NCBI RefSeq assembly: GCF_001027925.1 | Contig: NZ_LECT01000023.1 | Location: 1 to 64,000 of the forward strand | Direction: 5' to 3' | Length of the DNA: 64,000 nt | Source of the DNA: Rhodopirellula islandica | GTDB lineage: Bacteria > Planctomycetota > Planctomycetia > Pirellulales > Pirellulaceae | Shown here: in pieces, positions 19,783 to 29,799 of the stretch | Layout of the letters: each line of letters starts with the position of its first letter | Numbering within the stretch: the stretch's first letter is position 1 | Translations under genes and position numbers: made by a program | The notes under the pieces: model-generated | What the model was told of the DNA's origin: nothing | The model's database searches: none | What the model saw: the letters and a program-made list of their open reading frames with translations, nothing else

Positions 19783-20153
19783 CCAATTCGTTTGGCAGGA
19801 AACCCATCCAGGCACACTTGCCGAGGCGGGAGTCTTCTCGAACACAGAAACATGCACCGGATGTGCATGTTTAGCGCAATTGCAATTCATTTGGATGGTT
19901 GTGTCAAGCAGATTCGTTGCCAGCCTTCGTCGTTCAAAGGGAGAATCTGAAGGAGGCGATGGACGGCAACACCCCCAGAAGCGTCCTCCCTGGGCGACAC
20001 CAGGAACCCTGCGTTGACGTGCAGGGGATCTTCCTGAAACACCTCAGCAGCTGACTTCCCCAGCAAAACGGCAGTATTGATCGCTTTTCAAGGCTGCGTC
20101 ATGGCCGCTGGCACTTTGCTTGCATTCTTGTCTCTCAAACCAAGGATGATGCA

Positions 20154-20336
20154 ATGACTTCTCTTCTAATGGGAACTTGGACCATGTTGATGAAAAACCC
20201 CCACCTCGAAACGGTCTTGGCACAAGAGCAGGAATCGCAAGAGGATCTTCGATTCACGAGCACGGCATTCTTCGGCCAAACCGTTCTGCTTCTGCTGTTC
20301 CTTGTCGCAATCCTACTGCGTTCCCTGAGTTCGTAA
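20154..20336 (+). CDS. Small single-pass membrane protein
   Basis: 60 residues with a purine-rich AAGGATG 5-11 bp before the start. The first 35 residues are polar (LETVLAQEQESQEDLRF); the last 20 (GQTVLLLLFLVAILLRSLSS) form one transmembrane helix with a short tail, a tail-anchored layout. It lies alone between minus-strand genes, and function is unknown. Being short, it could be spurious, but the hydrophobic C-terminus and ribosome site argue for it. Confidence 0.5.
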   Translation: MTSLLMGTWTMLMKNPHLETVLAQEQESQEDLRFTSTAFFGQTVLLLLFLVAILLRSLSS

Positions 20337-20484
20337 CTGCCCATCGGCTGCTTCTCGTTTGAGGCATCTGCTCGTCAGATGCCTCGAACCACCGGACGCT
20401 TTCGGGATCGAGGCCCAACTGGATCCAGGCTTCGGAGGAGGTTGACTTCTGCGAAGCGGAACGCCTTCTCAAGACCGAGAAGCG

Positions 20485-21810
20485 TCAGGGCGTCGGGTTG
20501 GACTTTGGCAACGTCCAAAGCAGCAAACCGATCCCGACGAGCGCACTGACCGCGGAGCCCAGCAGGACGCCGGTTTTCGCGGTGTCCAGCCCATCCGCTC
20601 CGAACGCCAAGCCGTCGATGAACAGCGCCATGGTGAATCCGATCCCTGCGAGAAAACTGCCGGAGATAAGCACGGGCCAGTTCAGCCCATGGGGCAACCG
20701 AGCCATTCCAGCGCGGATCACCAACCAACTGAACAAGACAATGCCGACCGGTTTGCCAACCACCAAGCCGATCACGACAGCGATCGCAACGGAATCGGTT
20801 ACATTGGCAGGCTCAATCAGCACACCCGCATTTGCGAGCGCGAACACCGGCATGATGAGATAGGCCGACCAAGGGTGCAGCGTCATTTCCAGGTATTCCA
20901 GCGGTGAAACCGTTTCTCGGGTCAATTGCTGAACCTCTCGCACCACCTCCACTCGATGGGAGCGTTGGGCCCAATGCTGTGGTTGAAACTCGTTTTCCTT
21001 TTCGTGCAAATATTCGCGAAAACGTTCGGGAACGAGTGTTGGCGTAGCCGGAGTCATCAATCCCAGAATCACGCCAATCAAAGTCGCATGCACCCCGGAT
21101 TCATGCAGTGCGATCCAGGCGAGGATTCCCACTGCGACATAAGGTGGAAAACGACGCACGCCCACTCTCGCGAGGAAGTGAACGAGAGCAATGGCGCAGG
21201 CGGCCAGCATCAAATAACGCCCGTCAAGCGATTCGGTGTATCCAATCGCAATCACCAAGATCGCGCCAATGTCATCGACGATCGCCAATGAAAGCAGCAA
21301 GACACGAAGACTGTGCGGAACACGTGAACCAAGAATCGCGAGGCAACCAACGACGAACGCGATATCGGTCGCCATCGGAATTCCCCAACCCTGCATTCCA
21401 GGTTGTCCGTATTGCATCGACAGATACAAACCGGCGGGCACAATCATGCCACCGATGGCGGCGGCAATCGGCAACGTGGCTTGCCTGAAATCTGAAAGCG
21501 TGCCGTGTGCCAATTCACGCTTGACCTCCAAGCCAATCACGAAGAAGAAGATCGCCATCAATCCATCATTGATCACATGATGAAGCGAGTGACTGAACAC
21601 CACGCCTCCCACGGCAAGCGTCAGCTCCGTTTGCCAGATCGCAAGGTAGGCGTCCGCCCACCGCGAATTGGCGGCCGCCAGCGCGACCGCGGTGCAGAGA
21701 ACCAGCACAACGCCGCTGGTCGCTTCAATGTGGAGGAAACGAGCAAACGGGCGAAGCCATCTGTCGATGGGTTGAATCGGCAGCGGGAGGCGGGGTTCAA
21801 GATGGTTCAT
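20485..21810 (-). CDS. nhaA: Na+/H+ antiporter NhaA
   Basis: 441 residues with 11-12 membrane segments. HHVINDGLMAIFFFVIGLEVKRE (near 60-82) is the NhaA signature, and MATDIAFVVGCLAILGSRVP with two close Asp residues (ATDIAF, then IVDDIGAI) marks the ion-binding pair. The sequence ends in a normal last helix. NhaA exchanges sodium for protons across the inner membrane and suits a marine organism. The helix 11 equivalent GIGFTMALFIDGLAF is also present. A small membrane-protein gene lies 42 bp upstream on the same strand. Confidence 0.95.
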   Translation of the reverse strand: MNHLEPRLPLPIQPIDRWLRPFARFLHIEATSGVVLVLCTAVALAAANSRWADAYLAIWQTELTLAVGGVVFSHSLHHVINDGLMAIFFFVIGLEVKRELAHGTLSDFRQATLPIAAAIGGMIVPAGLYLSMQYGQPGMQGWGIPMATDIAFVVGCLAILGSRVPHSLRVLLLSLAIVDDIGAILVIAIGYTESLDGRYLMLAACAIALVHFLARVGVRRFPPYVAVGILAWIALHESGVHATLIGVILGLMTPATPTLVPERFREYLHEKENEFQPQHWAQRSHRVEVVREVQQLTRETVSPLEYLEMTLHPWSAYLIMPVFALANAGVLIEPANVTDSVAIAVVIGLVVGKPVGIVLFSWLVIRAGMARLPHGLNWPVLISGSFLAGIGFTMALFIDGLAFGADGLDTAKTGVLLGSAVSALVGIGLLLWTLPKSNPTP

Positions 21811-21852
21811 AAAGGCTGTGGTCGTTGTCTCTCGTTGGAGTCATGAAAAAGA

Positions 21853-22140
21853 TCAGGGTAGCAGCGATTGCACCATCGGGGAGGTCGTGAATGCACCGGG
21901 GGAAACGATCATGTAAACCATCGCGACGAGGGCTGGAACGAGTAGCACGAGCAGCATGACGCACACCAATCCAATCACGTATCTCCTCTCATCTGCTTCC
22001 GTCACTTTCCGAGGATTCACCCTACGGGACAGAGACTCCGAACTCAACTCCTCTCGCTCGGATTCACGCGTGGTTGCCTCCCGACAGGATGAGTGGTCCA
22101 TCTGTTTCGAACTGGAAGGGGTGATGAGTGCAATCAACAT
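21853..22140 (-). CDS. Small membrane protein
   Basis: 95 residues from the ATG at 22140, chosen because GGAGG lies eight bases upstream; the longer frame to 22356 has no such site and is Arg/His-rich. The N-terminal half is polar (SEREELSSESLSRRVNPRKV); residues 58-82 (VIGLVCVMLLVLLVPALVAMVY) form one membrane helix. No family recognised. It precedes nhaA by 42 bp and may be translated from the same message. The 336 bp upstream, divergent to the kinase gene, hold no gene. Confidence 0.6.
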   Translation of the reverse strand: MLIALITPSSSKQMDHSSCREATTRESEREELSSESLSRRVNPRKVTEADERRYVIGLVCVMLLVLLVPALVAMVYMIVSPGAFTTSPMVQSLLP

Positions 22141-22476
22141 CGTTTCGTCCTCCAAAGTGGGAACTCGAACCATGAACGCAAACGTAGTGCAGGTGCGGTG
22201 CCGATCACGATTCTGTTCCTCAGAGTGTCGAACCCTTTCGTCGCGAGTCGCGTCCCTGTTGTGATTGGTTTGCTTGCGACAGTCACCATTTTCACCTCTT
22301 CCGTTTGGGCAAAGATTGCAAAGATGAAGAGGACGCATGTTTTCAAATTCAGCCAAGCGTCAGCGCCGGTTGCAGGGGCGACAACGCCAGTTGACGGGCA
22401 CGCTGTTCGCATACTTTGAAGCAGGCGTGTTCGGGTTGGGAGCCGCCAAGACAACTCTTTCCAGTAAGATGGCAGG

Positions 22477-23709
22477 ATGACGTTTCAACGAAATCAGCCA
22501 GCCGATGCCCTTCCAAGTCTGGGCCAACCAATCCCACCGGAGTTCTTTCGTGCGATCGCCGAGAGCACCGTCGATTGGGAGAGTTGGCTGTCATCCACCG
22601 GCCAGATTCGATGGGTCAATCGAGCGGTGCAACGATACACCGGCTACACGCCGGAAGAATGCTTGAAGATGAGCGATTACCCCCTGCCGTTGATCGTGCC
22701 GGAAGACCGGGAACGGATGTCTCACCAATGGAAGGAGGCTGCGAAAGGCACGACCGGGAACAACATTGAATTTCAGGTTTTGCACAAGGATGGGGCGACG
22801 CTCTGGATGGCGGTTTCCTGGCAGCCCATGATCAACCGAGACGGTGCATCGCTCGGGTTTCGCGCCAGCGTTCGTGACGTCACTGAACGCCGCCGAATGA
22901 GAGAGCAACTTCGTTTGCAGAACGAGCGATTGGAACAAATCGTTGAAGCCCGCACTGCCAAAATCGCTCAGCTCGAACAACATCGTCTGAACATGGAAAA
23001 GCTGGCGGCATTGGGCGAGTTGGCCGCTGGCGTCGCTCACGAAATCAACAACCCTTTGGCCGGGATTCGCAACGCGTTTGCGCTGCTGAAACGTCACCTT
23101 CCTCGTCGAGTCAAGCACTACGACAAACTCGATTTGATTGACAAAGAGATCGAGCGGATCCGAGGCATCACGCATCAGATGTTTCAGTTGTATTGTCCCA
23201 CCCAGCAAAAAGCCGTCGTCTTCAACATCCATCGATGCCTCGACGACTTGATGTCGCTTTCGCTGCCGATGTCTCGGAAGTGGAACGTCGCGGTGGTGCT
23301 TGACTGCAAACGTTTGGAGGCGACCGACACTCTCGACACCGATCTCGTCCATCTCCGTGAAGGTGAGCTGAAGCAGATCTTGCTGAACCTGATCCACAAC
23401 GCGATCCAAGCGTCTGCTCCTGGGCAGACAGTCCGCGTGGAGGTGTTTCAGCAGGAGGAACATCTCGTTGTCAAAGTCATTGACAAGGGCTGCGGCATGG
23501 ACGTTGATATCATCAACTCGATCTTTGATCCGTTCTTCAGCACCAAGACAACCACGGTGGGACAAGGCATGGGGCTGGGTCTGTCCGTGACCCGTGGACT
23601 GGTCGAAGCGATGCAAGGCACAATCGAAGTGACCAGTCATCCGGGAGAGGGCACCCAGTTTTGCGTCATGTTGCCACGATGCCTGCACACGGAAAGTGAA
23701 GAAAATTGA
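22477..23709 (+). CDS. PAS-domain sensor histidine kinase
   Basis: 410 residues without membrane segments, so a cytoplasmic sensor. A PAS domain occupies residues 25-140 ([17 protein letters not shown], then a PAC-like [13 protein letters not shown]), a coiled coil 141-172, and HisKA with His188 in [12 protein letters not shown]. The HATPase has the N box [12 protein letters not shown]1 DKGCGM, F box FDPFFSTK and G2 GMGLGLSV. It overlaps the next gene by four bases, so it phosphorylates the NtrC-type regulator encoded there. The start follows a GGCAGG ribosome site. The signal seen by the PAS domain is unknown. Confidence 0.93.
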   Translation: MTFQRNQPADALPSLGQPIPPEFFRAIAESTVDWESWLSSTGQIRWVNRAVQRYTGYTPEECLKMSDYPLPLIVPEDRERMSHQWKEAAKGTTGNNIEFQVLHKDGATLWMAVSWQPMINRDGASLGFRASVRDVTERRRMREQLRLQNERLEQIVEARTAKIAQLEQHRLNMEKLAALGELAAGVAHEINNPLAGIRNAFALLKRHLPRRVKHYDKLDLIDKEIERIRGITHQMFQLYCPTQQKAVVFNIHRCLDDLMSLSLPMSRKWNVAVVLDCKRLEATDTLDTDLVHLREGELKQILLNLIHNAIQASAPGQTVRVEVFQQEEHLVVKVIDKGCGMDVDIINSIFDPFFSTKTTTVGQGMGLGLSVTRGLVEAMQGTIEVTSHPGEGTQFCVMLPRCLHTESEEN

Positions 23710-25130
23710 ACGTCGAACCCACTCAACGCATTTTGATCGCGGACGATGAACCGCTTTACCGAGAAACAACCGCCGAATTCTTGCGAGAAGAAGGGTACGT
23801 ATGCGTCTGTGTGGAAGACGCAAGCGATGCGATCTCCGTCTTGAACGAACACGACTTCGATCTCATCCTCTCGGACTTGAATATGCCCGGGAATCTCAAG
23901 CTGGAACTCTTGAAGGAAGGCCGTACCAAACACAAACATGTTCCGATGATTGTGGTCACTGGCGCACCGTCGTTGCCATCCGCCATCGAAAGCGTGCGAC
24001 TTGGCGTCACCGACTACTTGCTCAAACCCGTCAAGCTGGAAGAACTGCTCACCGCAGTCCAGCGTTCCCTGTCGCGTGCTGGACAGAGCAAAGCGATTGC
24101 GCCCTCTGTTTCGGCTCCAACCGTGAAACGGGCGGCCAATCCCAAACCTGCATCCACCACGACGCCAACCCATGGCATTATCGGTGGCAGTCCCCAAATG
24201 CGAGAGGTGCTGGAGATTGTTGAGCGGGTGGCTCCCAGCGACACGAACGTTTTGATCACCGGTGAAAGTGGGACTGGCAAAGAAGTGATCGCCAACGCGA
24301 TCCACAATCAAAGCCACCGCCGTGAGAAGGCGATGCAGGTCATCGATTGCACCTCGATTCCTGAGTCGTTGTTCGAGTCCGCTCTTTTCGGCCACATCAA
24401 GGGATCGTTCACTGGGGCAGTGCAAGACCAAGCCGGCCTGCTGCGAGCCTGTGACGGTGGGACCGCCTTCATTGATGAACTGGGTGAATTGCCGCTGTCC
24501 TCCCAAGCAAAACTGCTGCGAGTGATCCAGGAGCAGACCTTCACGCCGGTTGGTGACAGCCAATCGATCCAGGTCGACACGCGTTTTGTTTGCGCGACCA
24601 ACCGCGATCTACAAGAGGAAGTCAAAGCCGAACGCTTCCGTCATGATCTGTACTATCGTTTGGCAGTGGTTCACATCGAGCTTCCGCCTCTTCGCGAGCG
24701 AGGTGAAGACGTGATCTTGCTCGCAGAAGCCTTTTTGAAAAAGCATTGGCCCACCGGTCAGTTCGAACACTCATTCGCCAAAGAGACACTGGATTGTTTC
24801 CGTCGTTATCAATGGCCTGGCAACATTCGAGAACTCAGGAACGTCTTGGAACGATCGGTCGCTCTGGCAACCGGCCCAGTGATCGAACCCAGCGACCTTC
24901 CACTCCCGGTCCGCGAAGCAATCAACGATCCGCTGCCGGGAATTCAGGATCTCACGGAAGTCTCCCGCGACGAGGCTCTGGACACCGCCGATCGGACCTA
25001 CCTGATCAAAATCCTGGACAAACACCATGGCGTCATCGCGAGTGCCGCTCGCCAAGCAGGATTGTCTCGCCAGGGCATGAACAAATTGCTGAAACGCCAC
25101 CACATCGACGCCAACGATTACCGGCGATGA
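23706..25130 (+). CDS. Sigma-54-dependent NtrC-type response regulator
   Basis: 474 residues, starting with TTG whose bases overlap the kinase stop TGA, a sign of translational coupling. The receiver domain (8-120) has the phosphate acceptor Asp57 in LILSDLNMP and Lys in YLLKPVK. The AAA+ domain (155-390) has Walker A GESGTGKE (186-193), the sigma-54 contact loop as GSFTGA (233-238) and Walker [11 protein letters not shown] Fis-type helix-turn-helix ends the protein ([19 protein letters not shown]). It activates sigma-54 promoters once phosphorylated by the adjacent kinase; targets are not visible here. Confidence 0.95.
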   Translation: MNVEPTQRILIADDEPLYRETTAEFLREEGYVCVCVEDASDAISVLNEHDFDLILSDLNMPGNLKLELLKEGRTKHKHVPMIVVTGAPSLPSAIESVRLGVTDYLLKPVKLEELLTAVQRSLSRAGQSKAIAPSVSAPTVKRAANPKPASTTTPTHGIIGGSPQMREVLEIVERVAPSDTNVLITGESGTGKEVIANAIHNQSHRREKAMQVIDCTSIPESLFESALFGHIKGSFTGAVQDQAGLLRACDGGTAFIDELGELPLSSQAKLLRVIQEQTFTPVGDSQSIQVDTRFVCATNRDLQEEVKAERFRHDLYYRLAVVHIELPPLRERGEDVILLAEAFLKKHWPTGQFEHSFAKETLDCFRRYQWPGNIRELRNVLERSVALATGPVIEPSDLPLPVREAINDPLPGIQDLTEVSRDEALDTADRTYLIKILDKHHGVIASAARQAGLSRQGMNKLLKRHHIDANDYRR

Positions 25131-25173
25131 ACCGCAACAAGACGACCTCTGCGGGGCAGTCTTCCTTGGGCGA

Positions 25174-25965
25174 TCAATCTGGGACTCGATGGCGACTGAC
25201 CTCGGTCTGCTCGGTCAGTTCCAGCGAGCGGTCCTCCTTCTCTCGCAGGGAAACCTTGTGCTGCATGATTTCCTCCGGGGTCCGTCCCCCTTGGTTTGCA
25301 ACCCCAAGCTCACGGACCAAATGAATCAAGTCGTCCTCACTGACATCCACAAAGGAATCCAGTGAACGGATGGCATTCAAAACGTCGTCGTGGGACGGCC
25401 GACTCGAAAGACTCTCGGTCTGCTCCGCCTCGGTCGGAACAGAAAACAAACCGGCGGGATAGCGTCGCCATGGGAAAGGCGCATTAAGGAGGACGGCGAG
25501 TGTTAGCATCAAGCCGACATTGATCAGAATCGGACACAGAACATACAGGTATCCAAGTTCATGGATTGCCTCCCCGCCCATGACAGCGGTGAATGCCGTC
25601 GCTCCGCCCGGCGGATGAATGCAGCCGAACTGATACATCACCCCGATGGAAATCCCAACGGCGAGCGCAGTTGCAACCGCCGGATTGCTGATCCACTGGC
25701 AGCACGTCACACCGATGCAAGCTGAGATGGAATGCCCGGCGATCAAGGGCCAGGGTTGCGACAACGGGCCGTGTGGAACGGCGTACAGCAACACCGCGCT
25801 GGCTCCCATCGAAGCGATCACGCCGACCGCCGCCATCGATGGGAGGAACTGATTGGTCAGGTAAAACACACAGTAGATGGCGCAGCCAGAACCAAGTGCC
25901 GAAATCAGCTTCTCTTGCCTGCTGACCTGCACCAGTTCGACGCCCAACCATTTGCTTCCGAGCAT
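25174..25965 (-). CDS. HPP family membrane protein with C-terminal extension
   Basis: 263 residues. Residues 20-165 hold four to five membrane helices with the family motif CIHPPGGATAF (near 114-124). HPP-family proteins have been linked to nitrite transport in plants, but bacterial roles are poorly known. The C-terminal 95 residues (SSRPSHDDVLNAIRSLDSFVDVSEDDLIHLVREL) are soluble, helical and acidic, where some relatives carry CBS domains; no CBS domain is seen here. The gene converges on the response regulator with a 43-bp gap. Confidence 0.82.
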   Translation of the reverse strand: MLGSKWLGVELVQVSRQEKLISALGSGCAIYCVFYLTNQFLPSMAAVGVIASMGASAVLLYAVPHGPLSQPWPLIAGHSISACIGVTCCQWISNPAVATALAVGISIGVMYQFGCIHPPGGATAFTAVMGGEAIHELGYLYVLCPILINVGLMLTLAVLLNAPFPWRRYPAGLFSVPTEAEQTESLSSRPSHDDVLNAIRSLDSFVDVSEDDLIHLVRELGVANQGGRTPEEIMQHKVSLREKEDRSLELTEQTEVSRHRVPD

Positions 25966-26176
25966 GTCGAATTCACGTTGGATCGCGTAGCAATCAGATG
26001 CAGCGTCTGGCCATGTCCGCTCATGGTGGATCGCTGTTCTGATCGGGCAAACAGATTAGGCGAAATGCAATGGGCGTCAAGCCGAGCGTTCCCGGAGGCA
26101 GCTTTCGCAGCGGAACGGAGAATCGCCACAACCCCAGCGACGCTGCTGGTAGAATCTTTTCAGCTCGAATACTCGC

Positions 26177-26296
26177 TAAGCAGTTCGGCAGGAGTCTTTC
26201 GGCATTTGGACTGCTTCGGGAAGTGTTGTTGCTTCCACGTACAACCGGGGCGTTGGCCACGGTTGTGCTTGGGAACTCCTGCATACTTGTTTCGCA
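26177..26296 (-). repeat. TIR repeat family A, copy 2 (reverse orientation)
   Basis: Reads as the reverse complement of the 44794-44922 copy: TAAGCAGTTCGGCAGGAGTCT at the left end, the internal TTGCTTCCACGT and ACAACCGGGGCG blocks, and a worn right end near CTCCTGCATACTTG. It lies just upstream of the broken membrane-protein gene. Bases 25966-26176 hold no gene. Confidence 0.65.
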
Positions 26297-26334
26297 ACAA
26301 AGTACTTCTTTGCGAATCCGATGTGACTGCACCA

Positions 26335-27096
26335 ATGAACGCATCCCTCCCCGCCACCGAACCCCGACAAGTCGATGATGGACGATTAGGGATTTTCCAA
26401 TTGATGGTGATCACCGCCGGGATCGCAATTGCCTTTGCGATCGGTCGTGGACTCGGGACGCTTCGTCGTGTTCCGGATTGGCCGTGGCGTTCAGAAACCG
26501 CGGAAACAATCCAAACCATGGATCTGCTGGTTGCCAGTGTCTACGGTCTGAGTCTCGCCGTGTTTTTCTTGGCAGTTCGATCCCAGCACTTCTGGACCAG
26601 CCTAGGCAAAACGCTTGCCTTGCTGTTCGCCAACATGTGTGTCTTGGATTAGACACTCGACTTCTTCGCCTCCACCACCGTTGCCCTGCGTTTTTGGGTC
26701 GACCCGCAAGCCGGTATCTCTTCCACTGCAGGCTATGTCCTCGGCATCTGGTACGAACACTTCTCAGCTCGGCTGGGATACTTCCTCGGGTTGCCTGTTC
26801 TCATTCTAGCGATCGTGCGGACAAAACCGCAGCATTTCACCTGGCGATTGGCCTGGGTCGGATTCCTGATCTTCGATCTGGCGATCCTTTCAGTCCTGCA
26901 TGTGGACGTGTTTGCGACCCTTCCACTAGGCCTGTTGAATTGGTACTTCCCAATCGCACTGGGGATTCCCGTTGTGTTGCTTGCGATTGCATTCATTCGC
27001 GATCTCACGCGGCGAGAACTCGATTGGTGGACCGTCCTGACATGTCTGCCCATCATTTCCATTTGGCTGATCAGTGTTGTGATGCAGGCAGTATGA
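26335..27096 (+). pseudogene. Polytopic membrane protein interrupted by an in-frame TAG
   Basis: One reading frame runs from ATG 26335 to TGA 27096 (253 codons plus stop) but contains a single TAG at 26650. The left part (MNASLPATEPRQVDDG, then LMVITAGIAIAFAIG and MDLLVASVYGLSLAVFFLAV) and right part (LDFFASTTVALRFWVDPQAG, several helices to LISVVMQAV) are both membrane-like and join without any frame change. A single base substitution, for example from a Tyr TAC or TAT, would explain it. The family is not recognised. It could also be stop readthrough or a sequencing error. A truncated 105-residue product would hold only two or three helices. Confidence 0.65.
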
Positions 27097-27265
27097 CCTT
27101 GGGTTGAAAACCCAAGGCTTTCGGCTGCCGTCGCTCCGCGACTGATTGAGTGTGTTGCGGGATCGAACAACCGCGGAGCGGTGACAGTTGTCAGCCTCGG
27201 GTTTTCAACCCGAGGTCTTGTTCGTGCCCCTGTTGCTCGACAAGCCGCGGAGCGGCGACAGGTGG
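27097..27265 (-). repeat. Structured repeat family C, single copy
   Basis: Reverse-orientation copy of the unit repeated four times at 56392-57284. It has the palindromes CTTGGGTTGAAAACCCAAG and CCTCGGGTTTTCAACCCGAGG, plus CGTCGCTCCGCGACTG and CCGCGGAGCGGTGACAG. It fills the gap downstream of the broken membrane gene; bases 27266-27408 hold nothing recognised. Confidence 0.75.
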
Positions 27266-27408
27266 CAAGCGATGAGACGCGACCATTGCGGGCTTGCTTG
27301 CTTGCGCGGCGGGAACTGGGGAGTGCCTCATTGACGCGTCGGGTTTCCATGGGCGCATGGATCGCGTGGCGGGGCGATTCGATGTTCGATCATCGTCGGT
27401 GCTCACGA

Positions 27409-28404
27409 CTACTGCGTAAGCACCAAGCGCTCGGTGGTCGTCAATTCAGGACCGCCGCCTCGATTGCCGCTTCCTGACGCGGTGAATAGCGAATCGCCGA
27501 TCCGAACCAGGCCTGTTCCATGTCGGCCTTGGACCAGCGATGGCCACGACGCCCACTCCTTGGTTGCAGGGTCAAAGACTTCGATCTGGTCGTGAGCCGG
27601 CTTCTGATCTGCACTCTCACCGCCGCCAACGACCAATTTGCCTTCGATTGCGACGACGCTGTTGCCTGCCCGCTTGGTTGGCAAATCAGGGCACTGCTCT
27701 GCCGGCAACCATTCGCCAATCTCAAAGTCGTACACATCCAATTTGCTGATCGTTTGTGAGAACACGGCGTTGTCGCGTTTGGACGTCACTCGTCCGCCTG
27801 CCGCGTACAGCCGATTGCCAATCACGGCCGCTTGAAAGTGATCTCGCATGTGGGGCGCATCGGGCATGATCTCCCACACGCCTGTCTTGGGATCGTAGCG
27901 ATCAAACCATGGTCGACAACCATCGACATGCCCGTTCGTGATGCCGCCAATCAAGTAGATCCAACCATCGTGGTAGACGGCACCGGCCCCGCCGCGACGA
28001 CGTGACTCGGGGATCGAATGAACGAAGTCAAAACGATCTTCCGCGGGATGATAGACCACGACCTTTTCAAGGGGCGTTTCCCGCGGGTACGGTCCAGTCA
28101 TCGCTCCCATCAAGTAGATCGCATCCTCCACCACGACACCTTGAAAGTGATGCAACTCCATTGGCGTTTCGGAATTTGCTGTCCAAACATTGGTCTTGGG
28201 GTCGTAGACGTCGACCGGATTGATGCGGCGGCCACCAAGCAAATACAGCTTGTTTTGAAAACCTACCAAAGCCGCTTCATGGCGCGCCGTCGGGTGACCT
28301 TCCGTCGCAATCGTTTTCCAGACCTCCAGCCCGGGATCAGGCGATTCGGCTTGAACCAGTGACAACGAGGTTCCAAGAAGCAAAGCACAAAGGTGGAAAC
28401 GCAT
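27409..28404 (-). CDS. Secreted kelch-repeat beta-propeller protein
   Basis: 331 residues from the ATG at 28404 (MRFHLCALLLGTSLSLVQAE), which gives a clean signal peptide; an upstream ATG at 28437 adds 11 residues. Kelch blades follow each other: ARHEAALVGFQNKLYLLGGR, HFQGVVVEDAIYLMGAMTG, RRGGAGAVYHDGWIYLIGG, HFQAAVIGNRLYAAGGR, RAGNSVVAIEGKLVVGGGE and RHGTGLVRIGDSLFTASG, each with the GG doublet near the strand. Six blades make one propeller. It probably binds glycans or proteins in the periplasm. It follows xseA by 46 bp but is likely unrelated in function. Confidence 0.87.
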   Translation of the reverse strand: MRFHLCALLLGTSLSLVQAESPDPGLEVWKTIATEGHPTARHEAALVGFQNKLYLLGGRRINPVDVYDPKTNVWTANSETPMELHHFQGVVVEDAIYLMGAMTGPYPRETPLEKVVVYHPAEDRFDFVHSIPESRRRGGAGAVYHDGWIYLIGGITNGHVDGCRPWFDRYDPKTGVWEIMPDAPHMRDHFQAAVIGNRLYAAGGRVTSKRDNAVFSQTISKLDVYDFEIGEWLPAEQCPDLPTKRAGNSVVAIEGKLVVGGGESADQKPAHDQIEVFDPATKEWASWPSLVQGRHGTGLVRIGDSLFTASGSGNRGGGPELTTTERLVLTQ

Positions 28405-28449
28405 CGTTGGGGGACCGATAGGCAGGAGGTGAGTCAAGGGAATCGCGAC

Positions 28450-29799
28450 CTAGGACGCCCCTGTTGGATCGTCGTTCGATTCTTGGGGTGCGACGACGGA
28501 GAACACGTCGCCGCCCGTCAGTCGAGTTCGCAATATTTGGCCTGGCTGAACGTCGCTCGGAGACCGGACGACTTGTCCCGATTCCGTTTGCGTGACGCTG
28601 TAACCACGCGAAAGCACGGCCAGGGGTGACAGAGCCGTCTGGGCCGCCGCAACCGTCGCGAGTTTGGAACGAGCCTGTTCCAAGCGACGCCAGATCGCTG
28701 ACCGTCCACGCTCGTCCCAGTCGTCCAAGTCGCGACTGCGGTCGTGGACCAGCTCGAACGGGTTTTGAAACACCGGGCGAGATTCCCAGTTCTCTAAGCG
28801 TTGCCGTTCTGACTGGACTCGGCGGAACAGATTGCGGGTCATCATTTCGCCCAGTGCATCCAACGCCGCAATCATGGACTCACGATCAGGAAGCACTCGA
28901 GACGCCGCGTCGGTCGGCGTCAACGCACGCACGTCCGCCACCAAATCCGCCAGTGTCACATCGATCTCGTGTCCCACCGCGGACACCGTCGGAATCCTCG
29001 ACGCTGCAATCGCTCGTACCAGTTTCTCGTCGTTGAAGGACCAAAGATCTTCCAACGAGCCACCGCCTCGCGAAACGATCAACACATCGGGTTGAGGCCG
29101 CATCCGGTGGGCCGCTCGCATCCCATCGATCAGCGATTCGACACTGCCCGGACCTTGGACGCTGGCCGGAATCAAGACGATCTCGATCCCGGCGTGACGC
29201 TGCGCTGCGGCCTGCAAAAAATCTTGGATCGCAGCCCCCGTGGGGCTGGTCACAATCGCGACCCGCCGAGGAACACGCGGCAACAGTCGCTTTCGTTCCG
29301 GTTCGAACAACCCTTCTGCCTGCAGCTTGGCTTGCAGTTGCGCAAAGGCGAGCTGCAGTGCCCCCATGCCTTGCGGTTGGCACTTGCGAACCACCAACTG
29401 ATAGGAACCCCGAGCGGCGTAGACCTCCACGTCGCCCATGCAAAGAACGCTTTGCCCGTCGTCCAGCTCAAACGGCAAACGCTCGGCAACGCTTCGCCAC
29501 ATCACGCCGCGAATTTGCGAGCGATCGTCTTTGAGCGTGAAGTACAGGTGCCCGCTTCGTGGCCGAGCGATGTCGGTGATTTCACCCGCGACCCAAACCG
29601 AGGGAAACCCCGACTCAACTGTCGATTTGATTTGACGAGTCAGCTCGCTGATCGAGATCGCATCTTCGCTGATCGAGATCGCATCTTCGCTGGTCGAGCT
29701 TTGCCGCCTCTTCTTGGCGACTTTGCGTTTCGGGGGCGTCGCCTTGGTCGGTTTGTCATCGCTGGAATCAAACAGCGAGAACTGTGTGGGGTCGCTCAT
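28450..29799 (-). CDS. xseA: Exodeoxyribonuclease VII large subunit
   Basis: 449 residues. An OB-fold DNA-binding domain (residues about 50-145: ISELTRQIKSTVESGFPSVWVAGEITDIARPRSGHLYFTLKD region) is followed by the catalytic domain with RVAIVTSPTGAAIQDFLQAA and VLIVSRGGGSLEDLWSFNDE, then PTVSAVGHEIDVTLADLVAD, all diagnostic of XseA. The enzyme degrades single-stranded DNA with XseB, whose gene is not in this window. The start overlaps sufS by four bases. An in-frame 21-bp tandem duplication (29648-29689) repeats SEDAISI in the N-terminal linker. Confidence 0.96.
   Translation of the reverse strand: MSDPTQFSLFDSSDDKPTKATPPKRKVAKKRRQSSTSEDAISISEDAISISELTRQIKSTVESGFPSVWVAGEITDIARPRSGHLYFTLKDDRSQIRGVMWRSVAERLPFELDDGQSVLCMGDVEVYAARGSYQLVVRKCQPQGMGALQLAFAQLQAKLQAEGLFEPERKRLLPRVPRRVAIVTSPTGAAIQDFLQAAAQRHAGIEIVLIPASVQGPGSVESLIDGMRAAHRMRPQPDVLIVSRGGGSLEDLWSFNDEKLVRAIAASRIPTVSAVGHEIDVTLADLVADVRALTPTDAASRVLPDRESMIAALDALGEMMTRNLFRRVQSERQRLENWESRPVFQNPFELVHDRSRDLDDWDERGRSAIWRRLEQARSKLATVAAAQTALSPLAVLSRGYSVTQTESGQVVRSPSDVQPGQILRTRLTGGDVFSVVAPQESNDDPTGAS

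Noticed and set aside
22591..23823. 410-codon frame opposite the histidine kinase
   Set aside because: It mirrors the kinase codons on the other strand, has no domain and is His/Arg/Gln-rich, as antisense frames of GC-rich genes often are.
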